A DNA stretch of 64,000 nucleotides from Pararoseomonas baculiformis (GTDB lineage Bacteria; Pseudomonadota; Alphaproteobacteria; Acetobacterales; Acetobacteraceae), in assembly GCF_017813395.1 (NCBI RefSeq), contig NZ_JAGIZB010000006.1:186001-250000 (forward strand), read 5' to 3'. Made by a program: the position numbers and the translations under genes. The notes under the pieces were generated by a model, which ran no database searches, was not told the origin of the DNA, and saw nothing but the letters and a program-made list of their open reading frames with translations. Below, one piece after another: positions 59,417 through 64,000 of the stretch (its first letter is position 1; each line of letters begins with the position of its first letter).

Positions 59417-60169
59417 ATGGGCGGCCGCCACCCAATCCACGGCATCAGCCGGCGTTTTCTCCTCGCGGCTGGCGCGGTCGCGCTCCTGCCCGGCTGGGCC
59501 CATGCCCAGGGCCAGGGCACTCCAAGCCAGGGCACCCCAGGCCAGGCCACTCCCGCCCAGGCCACTCCAGGCCAGGGCACGCCGAGCCAAGCGGGCCCGA
59601 ACCGGATGGACCAGGCCAGCGTCACGGCGCTGATCCAGGACTGGCCGCAGGAGGCACGGGCCGCCGCGGAGGAGATGCTGCGCAAATACGGCGCACCGCA
59701 GGAGGCCAGCCCGACGCGGCTGCTCTGGGAAGCCAACCGCCCCTGGATCCGCACCATCGTGTACAAGACGGGGACGCCGCATGACTTCCCCGCCCGGCAT
59801 GTCGATGTGCTGGAGCAGGTGGCGCCCTACCGCGTTCCGCTGAACTTCTTCGAGCCGATCGCGACTTTCAACGGAAGCGTCGTGCCCAACCGCACGCGCG
59901 GCGAGCTGAGCACGCAAGGCGATCGCGAGGCGACCAACATCCTGGCGCTGAACCTGGCCCATGACATCATCCGGGGCCACCGCACGGTGACCCAGGCGCG
60001 CGAGGCGATGGCGGAAGGTGTGCGTGAGATCCAGGAGGGCCGGGTCCCGCGGGACGCGCAGGAGCTGCGCCTTGGCCCCCCGCAAGGGGATCTGCGCGAT
60101 CCCGATACAGCGGTGATCCAGCCGGCGCCCGGGCAGGGTGCCGGAACCAGCCCGGCCGTGATCCGCTAG
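59417..60169 (+). CDS. Secreted protein with TPxQ repeats, unknown
   Basis: A 250-residue protein with a twin-Arg signal ('SRRFLLAAGAVALLPGWAHA') followed by a pentapeptide repeat region (GTPSQ/ATPAQ type, about 31-56) coded by near-identical 15-bp units. The rest is helical with an Asn/Arg-rich middle ('EANRPWIRTIVYKTG', 'NLAHDIIRGHRTVTQARE') and a Pro-rich end. Start ATG 59417 is preferred, because GGAGG lies six bases upstream. No domain was recognised. Confidence 0.75.
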   Translation: MGGRHPIHGISRRFLLAAGAVALLPGWAHAQGQGTPSQGTPGQATPAQATPGQGTPSQAGPNRMDQASVTALIQDWPQEARAAAEEMLRKYGAPQEASPTRLLWEANRPWIRTIVYKTGTPHDFPARHVDVLEQVAPYRVPLNFFEPIATFNGSVVPNRTRGELSTQGDREATNILALNLAHDIIRGHRTVTQAREAMAEGVREIQEGRVPRDAQELRLGPPQGDLRDPDTAVIQPAPGQGAGTSPAVIR

Positions 60170-60360
60170 AGGCACCTGCCAGGCGGCCGATTCCTGTTTC
60201 CGATTTCGGCCCCTCCCCGTCCGGTTCGCCGGGCGGGGGGCGTGCCTTATCGCCCCAACGGGCCGCACCGATCGGAATGCGCTATCCCCGTCATAGGTCG
60301 GGACCGCTGTTCGCCACGACGGCGCGCACATAGGGTGGTTCCCGGGGAGACCACCGCGCC

Positions 60361-60738
60361 ATGCACCGCTACAAGCGCCTCGTTCTTGCCGGGCTGATCG
60401 CTCTCTGCGCCACCGGGGCGCGGGCCGATGTGATCGTGGCCAACAACACCCGGCTGTCCATCAGCGTCGTCGTGGCGGATGCGACAGGGCGCCGGGCGCC
60501 GCCCTTCTGCCTCGTCAACTACAACCGGTTCCTCACCATGACCGAGGCGGATAGAAGCTTCGGCCCGGGCCGCACCGTGCATGTGCTGGTCGTGGCCTAC
60601 GAATCCGAGCGCTGCACCGGCAACATCCTCCGCTCCGACTGGAACGGGCCCTATGTCGTCGGGCGCACCGGGCTGGTCGTCACGGTCGAGGGGACGAAAG
60701 GTACTTGGCCGCTGTCGCTGAAGACCTCGGCCTACTAG
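60361..60738 (+). CDS. Small secreted protein, unknown
   Basis: A 125-residue exported protein: signal peptide 'RLVLAGLIALCATGARA' then a mature beta-rich part ('VIVANNTRLSISVVVADATG', 'YVVGRTGLVVTVEG') with two Cys (FCLVN and RCTGN) that may form a disulfide. No family was recognised. A hairpin follows its stop. Confidence 0.6.
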   Translation: MHRYKRLVLAGLIALCATGARADVIVANNTRLSISVVVADATGRRAPPFCLVNYNRFLTMTEADRSFGPGRTVHVLVVAYESERCTGNILRSDWNGPYVVGRTGLVVTVEGTKGTWPLSLKTSAY

Positions 60739-60756
60739 GGCTGCCGGGGCCGCCGC

Positions 60757-60783
60757 GGGAGAGGAGGAAGGCCCTCCTCTCCC
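60757..60783. terminator. Hairpin between convergent genes
   Basis: An 11-bp stem GGGAGAGGAGG/CCTCCTCTCCC with a 5-base loop, located between the stops at 60738 and 60800. It resembles the core of the family-2 hairpins. No T tract. Confidence 0.55.
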
Positions 60784-60799
60784 CGGGGCCACGCCCCCG

Positions 60800-63061
60800 T
60801 CAGCTCGCCTGCTGCAGCGCCGCCTTCACGCGGGGCGGGGTGAAGGGCACGGAGCGCAGCCGCACGCCCGTGGCATCGAACACCGCGTTGGAGATCGCCG
60901 AGGGGATCACCGCCGCCGAGGGCTCGCCGGCGCCCCAGGGCCGCTCGCCCGGCCGGTCCAGCAACTCCATCACGATCTCCGGCACCTCGGGGAAGGTGAT
61001 GACAGGGTAGCTTCCCCAATCCAGGCTGGTGACCATGGAACGGTCCCAGGTCAGCTCCTCCTTCAGGGTGCGGCTGATCGTGTGCAGGACGTTGCCCTCG
61101 ATCTGGTTGCGCACACCGTCCGGGTTGATGACCTGGCCGCAGTCATGCACGACGAAGAAGCGCTTCACGCGGATGTCGCCGCTGCCCCGATCCACCTCCA
61201 CCTCGGCGACGGCGCCGACATAGGTGCGGTTCAGCTCGTATTTCACGTAGCTCACGCCGCGCCCGGTGGCGGTGCCGCCGCCGTTGCTGGCCCCGGCGTC
61301 GCGCCGCGGCGATGGGCGGCTTTCCCAGCGCGACAGCACGGCAAGGCGGCGCATCAGCTCCAGCCCGCGCTCGTCCTTCAGGTGGCGCAGCCGGAATTCC
61401 ATCGGGTCGGCCCCGGCCTCCGCGGCCAGCTCGTCCAGGAAGCACTCATTGGCATAGGTGTTCTGCATCCGCCCGGGCGTGCGGATCCAGGACGGCTTGA
61501 ACAGCGTGTTCTCAAGCCGGTGGCAGACGGTGTGCACGTTCGGCACGGAATAGGGCAGCGCCGAATTCTGGATGATGTTGCCGGGCGCCATGGATTCCTC
61601 ATGCGGCAGCCCGGCGAGCTCCGCCGGAACCAGGGCCACATTGCCGGCCGCGCCCTGCGGGATGAAGAATTCCGACTGCCAGGCGGTGATGTTGCCATTG
61701 GCGTCGATTGCGCCGCGCAGGTCGATGAGGGTGGGCGGGCCCTTCGGGTCCCAGCCATGCTCGTCCTGCCGCATCCACTGCACCCGCACGGGGCGGCCCT
61801 CCACGGCGCGGGAGAGAAGCGCCGCGTCGCCTGTCGCGTCCTCATGGCCGTTGCGCCCGTAGCAGCCCGAGCCCTCCAGGTAGATGCAGCGCACCTTTTC
61901 CTCGGGCATGCGCATCATGGCGGCGAGCTGCTTGCGAAGGTTGTGCGTCATCTGCGACGCGGTCCAGCAAGTCAGCAGCCCGTCGCGGATCTCCGCCACC
62001 GCGCAGGACGGGCCCAGCGAGCCATGGGTGTGGATGGCGAAGTCGTATGTGGCGTTGAGGCGCTTGGCGCCCTGGCCCAGCGCCTCCCCGGCATTGCCGA
62101 CATTGCTGGTGACATCGTCCTTCGCGACCGGCGTGGCGCGGACATGCTCCCAGAGCCGGCTCTGCTCCGGCAGGCCCTCCCAGTTCGACCAGGTGAGCTT
62201 CAGATCCTGGGCCGCGCGGATGGCGCCCCATTCGGTCTGCGCCACCACGCCGACGAAATTGCCCTCGCGCACGACCTTCACCAGGCCGGGGATGTTCCGC
62301 ACCGAGGACTCGTCCACCTGCTGCAGCTGGGCCTGGAGCCCCGGCGGCCGCACCACCCGGCCATGGAGCATGCCGTCCACACGGAAGTCGTGCATGTAGG
62401 TGAAGCGGCCCGTCGTCTTGTCCGGGATGTCGAGCCGCTGGACGGACTTGCCGACGACCCGGAAATTCGCCGGGTCCTTGGTGACGATGTCCTTGTCCAC
62501 CTTGAGCGAGAAGTTACGGTCGCCGATCAGCTCCCCGTAGCCGAGGCCCTGGCCGCCGGAGCGCGGCCGCACCGTGCCGTCCTCCACCACCAGCTCCGCC
62601 GCAGGCACGCCCAGGCGCTGCGCCGCGGCCGTCACCAGCTGGCGGCGCGCGGTCGCGGCGGCCTGGCGGATCTGCATGCCGCCGTTCTGGATGGAAAGGC
62701 TGCCATAGGTCGGCCCCTGGTCCGGGGTCAGCGCCGTGTCGCCCTGGACGAAGGTGATGCGCTCGACAGGAACGTCGAGTTCCTCCGCCGCCATCTGGGT
62801 GAGGGCGGTGCGGATACCGGTGCCGAGATCCACCTTGCCGGAGAAGAGCGTGACCTTCCCGTCCGCGCCGATCGCGAGGAAGCCGTCCACCTCGTCGAGG
62901 GCGACGCTCTTGTGGACGGCGGGGCCACCGGCGGGAGCGGATGGCCCGGCAGGCGCGGGCGCCTGCCCCTGGGCCAGCGCCCGCCCGCCCAGGGCGAAGC
63001 CGATGACGAGCGATCCGCCGGCGCCGAGGAAGGCGCGGCGCGAGGCCATGGAGGTGATCAT
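60800..63061 (-). CDS. Molybdopterin-binding hydroxylase large subunit (IorB-like)
   Basis: A 753-residue aldehyde/xanthine dehydrogenase-type molybdenum subunit of the isoquinoline 1-oxidoreductase group. It has a twin-Arg signal ('SRRAFLGAGGSLVIGFALGG'), so it is exported folded with Mo cofactor. 'LFSGKVDLGTGIRTAL', 'SGCYGRNGHEDA', 'VHDCGQVINPDG' and a C-terminal 'WGAGEPSAAVIPSAISNAVF' (with the active-site Glu) fit the family. It begins 15 bp after the 2Fe-2S subunit gene. No cytochrome subunit or XdhC-type maturation gene is adjacent. Confidence 0.93.
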   Translation of the reverse strand: MITSMASRRAFLGAGGSLVIGFALGGRALAQGQAPAPAGPSAPAGGPAVHKSVALDEVDGFLAIGADGKVTLFSGKVDLGTGIRTALTQMAAEELDVPVERITFVQGDTALTPDQGPTYGSLSIQNGGMQIRQAAATARRQLVTAAAQRLGVPAAELVVEDGTVRPRSGGQGLGYGELIGDRNFSLKVDKDIVTKDPANFRVVGKSVQRLDIPDKTTGRFTYMHDFRVDGMLHGRVVRPPGLQAQLQQVDESSVRNIPGLVKVVREGNFVGVVAQTEWGAIRAAQDLKLTWSNWEGLPEQSRLWEHVRATPVAKDDVTSNVGNAGEALGQGAKRLNATYDFAIHTHGSLGPSCAVAEIRDGLLTCWTASQMTHNLRKQLAAMMRMPEEKVRCIYLEGSGCYGRNGHEDATGDAALLSRAVEGRPVRVQWMRQDEHGWDPKGPPTLIDLRGAIDANGNITAWQSEFFIPQGAAGNVALVPAELAGLPHEESMAPGNIIQNSALPYSVPNVHTVCHRLENTLFKPSWIRTPGRMQNTYANECFLDELAAEAGADPMEFRLRHLKDERGLELMRRLAVLSRWESRPSPRRDAGASNGGGTATGRGVSYVKYELNRTYVGAVAEVEVDRGSGDIRVKRFFVVHDCGQVINPDGVRNQIEGNVLHTISRTLKEELTWDRSMVTSLDWGSYPVITFPEVPEIVMELLDRPGERPWGAGEPSAAVIPSAISNAVFDATGVRLRSVPFTPPRVKAALQQAS

Positions 63062-63076
63062 GTTCCGTTTCCCCGG

Positions 63077-63547
63077 CTATGCCGCATCCGCCGCGCGCTT
63101 CACGGCGCGGAGGATGCGGGCATGCGTGCCGCAGCGGCAGATGTTGTTGGCCAGCTCGTTCCGGATGTCCTCCTCGCTCGGCTTGGGCGTGCGGGCGAGA
63201 AGGGCGGCGGCCTGCATGATCATGCCGTTGATGCAGTAGCCGCATTGCACGGCCTGCTCGTCCATGAAGGCCTTCTGGACCTTGTGCGGGCTTTCCGGAG
63301 AGCCGAGCCCCTCAAGGGTGACGATCCTCTGGTCCGGCCCGATGGAGGAGATGGGCGTGATGCAGGAGCGGGCCGCCTCGCCGTCGATATGAACGGTGCA
63401 GGTGCCGCACTGGCCCAGGCCGCAGCCAAAGCGGGGACCGTGCAGGCCCAGATTGTTCCGCAGCGCGTAGAGCAGCGGCATGTCCGGGTCATCTATCTCG
63501 ACCGTCGTGGCCTGCCCGTTGACGTGTAGCGGCACCGAACTGGCCAT
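63077..63547 (-). CDS. (2Fe-2S) subunit of IorAB-type hydroxylase
   Basis: A 156-residue iron-sulfur subunit with two clusters: Cys42, 47, 50 and 62 in the plant-ferredoxin-like domain, and Cys102, 105, 137 and 139 in the C-terminal four-helix domain ('QCGYCINGM', 'CRCGTH'). It has no signal and is presumably co-exported with the Tat-bearing large subunit. Start ATG 63545-63547 has GGATTA upstream. It faces a TetR gene. Confidence 0.94.
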   Translation of the reverse strand: MASSVPLHVNGQATTVEIDDPDMPLLYALRNNLGLHGPRFGCGLGQCGTCTVHIDGEAARSCITPISSIGPDQRIVTLEGLGSPESPHKVQKAFMDEQAVQCGYCINGMIMQAAALLARTPKPSEEDIRNELANNICRCGTHARILRAVKRAADAA

Positions 63548-63709
63548 GGGTAATCCTCCGGCACCCGGGCCCATGGGAATGGCCGGGCGAAGCTGCGCTG
63601 CATTGGGCCTAACGACTGAGCATGGCCCGCGGTTTTGCCCTTCGGCGGATTGCGGGGCGGCGGGGTGGCAGCGACCAGCCTTCCGGGCGGAACAGTTCCG
63701 CGGAGCGGA

Positions 63710-63750
63710 CCAGACCGTCCGGACGGTCTGGAAAAAACCGTCCGGACGGT
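63710..63750. promoter_or_regulatory. Tandem palindromic TetR operators
   Basis: A 22-bp perfect palindrome (63710-63731) containing ACCGTCCGGACGGT, and the same 14-bp core repeated at 63737-63750. The two cores are 23 bp apart, in the intergenic region just before the TetR gene. This is a strong candidate for autoregulation and for control of the divergent hydroxylase operon. Confidence 0.7.
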
Positions 63751-63763
63751 ATAGTTGAAGGGC

Positions 63764-64000
63764 ATGCCGCCCGATGCCCCTCCCAGCCCTGATCGTCCCG
63801 ACCTGCGGACCCGCGTGCTCGATGCCGCCGAGGCGATTATCCGCGCGCGCGGCGTCCCGGCCCTCACGCTGGAAGGGGCGGCGCGGGAAGCCGGGGTCTC
63901 CAAAGGCGGGCTGCTCTACCATTTCGCGTCCAAGGAAGCCCTTCTGGTCGCCCTGATGCGGCGGCTGGCCCAGGGGATCGAGGCGGATTTCCGCGCGATC
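63764..64000 (+). CDS. TetR-family regulator (5' part, runs off window)
   Basis: 79 codons from ATG 63764 with no stop before the right edge. The N-terminal helix-turn-helix region 'VLDAAEAIIRARGVPALTLE' and 'AGVSKGGLLYHFASKEALL' are the standard TetR DNA-binding domain. The twin palindromes lie 13 bp upstream, so it probably represses itself and the divergent hydroxylase genes. The effector domain is outside the window. Confidence 0.9.
   Translation, partial: MPPDAPPSPDRPDLRTRVLDAAEAIIRARGVPALTLEGAAREAGVSKGGLLYHFASKEALLVALMRRLAQGIEADFRAI

Noticed and set aside
61082-63529. An 815-codon plus-strand frame opposite the hydroxylase genes
   Set aside because: Shadow frame; the minus strand carries the 2Fe-2S and molybdopterin motifs.
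1-64000. tRNA, rRNA or CRISPR arrays
   Set aside because: No T-loop/anticodon arrangement, rRNA segment or regularly spaced repeat was recognised by reading; a tRNAscan/Infernal run was not possible.

Overview
The window is GC-rich, densely packed chromosomal DNA with Shine-Dalgarno-led genes and many 4-bp ATGA/GTGA overlaps. The gene content suggests an alphaproteobacterium, most likely Acetobacteraceae (Roseomonas-like). The pointers are a PhaR/PhaC-type polyhydroxyalkanoate locus, several Bug (TctC-type) solute-binding proteins, many LysR regulators, an Ior-type molybdenum hydroxylase, and a possible NepR-like protein. This placement is an inference from gene families, not from a marker alignment.

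Layout. 0-12 kb: housekeeping and metabolism (queC, amidase, DMT transporter, truB-rpsO, crotonase, methyltransferase, LysR/cupin, PHA synthase with a PhaE-like partner, phaR, THUMP RNA methyltransferase, polysaccharide deacetylase). 12.6-22.8 kb: a tightly coupled aryl-polyene-like (APE) operon. It encodes an ACP, membrane protein, AMP ligase, FabZ-like dehydratase, acyltransferase fused to a LolA-like carrier, MMPL exporter, ketosynthase, chain-length factor, ApeP-type dehydratase, FabG-type reductase and a coupled NUDIX hydrolase. 23-35.5 kb: LysE/PaiB/MocR, a secreted small protein, a Tim44-domain protein, a GST, a split AtuA pair with a Bug protein and LysR, a methyltransferase, and a GntR-controlled DHDPS-family gene. 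35.5-46.5 kb: PmbA and an M16 peptidase, a membrane-anchored Mrr-type nuclease, a second Bug protein, a decayed ATPase, LysR/TauE/hydrolase, a lipoprotein and a cytosine-deaminase-like amidohydrolase. 46.5-55.6 kb: a patchwork with an IS3-type and an IS6-type transposase remnant, truncated AraC and MFS genes around an intact TTC38-like gene, an ABC-F ATPase, and an aminotransferase facing a PurD-like ATP-grasp gene. 55.7-64 kb: thrC, phosphatase, ABM monooxygenase, CinA-type protein, cytochrome c, two secreted proteins, and an Ior-type 2Fe-2S/Mo hydroxylase operon facing a TetR gene that runs off the right edge.

Most notable outside the genes are two families of dispersed hairpin elements. 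Family 1 is about 165 bp with several hairpins. Its three copies (22806-22970, 33542-33705, 55584-55747) each lie 10-32 bp beyond the stop codon of a gene and in the sense orientation of that gene. Family 2 is a long hairpin of about 55 bp (26285-26338, 33472-33525 and a shorter relative at 35519-35560), also downstream and in sense. At 33.5 kb the two families stand in tandem behind the GntR gene. They look like mobile or amplified 3'-end (terminator/REP-like) modules.

Several genes have key residues changed or unusual structure: a crotonase lacking both catalytic Glu positions, an alpha/beta hydrolase with Gly at the nucleophile elbow, an ATPase fragment without Walker A and with an altered Walker B, and an acyltransferase-LolA fusion with a signal peptide in its middle. 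No tRNA, rRNA or CRISPR array was recognised.
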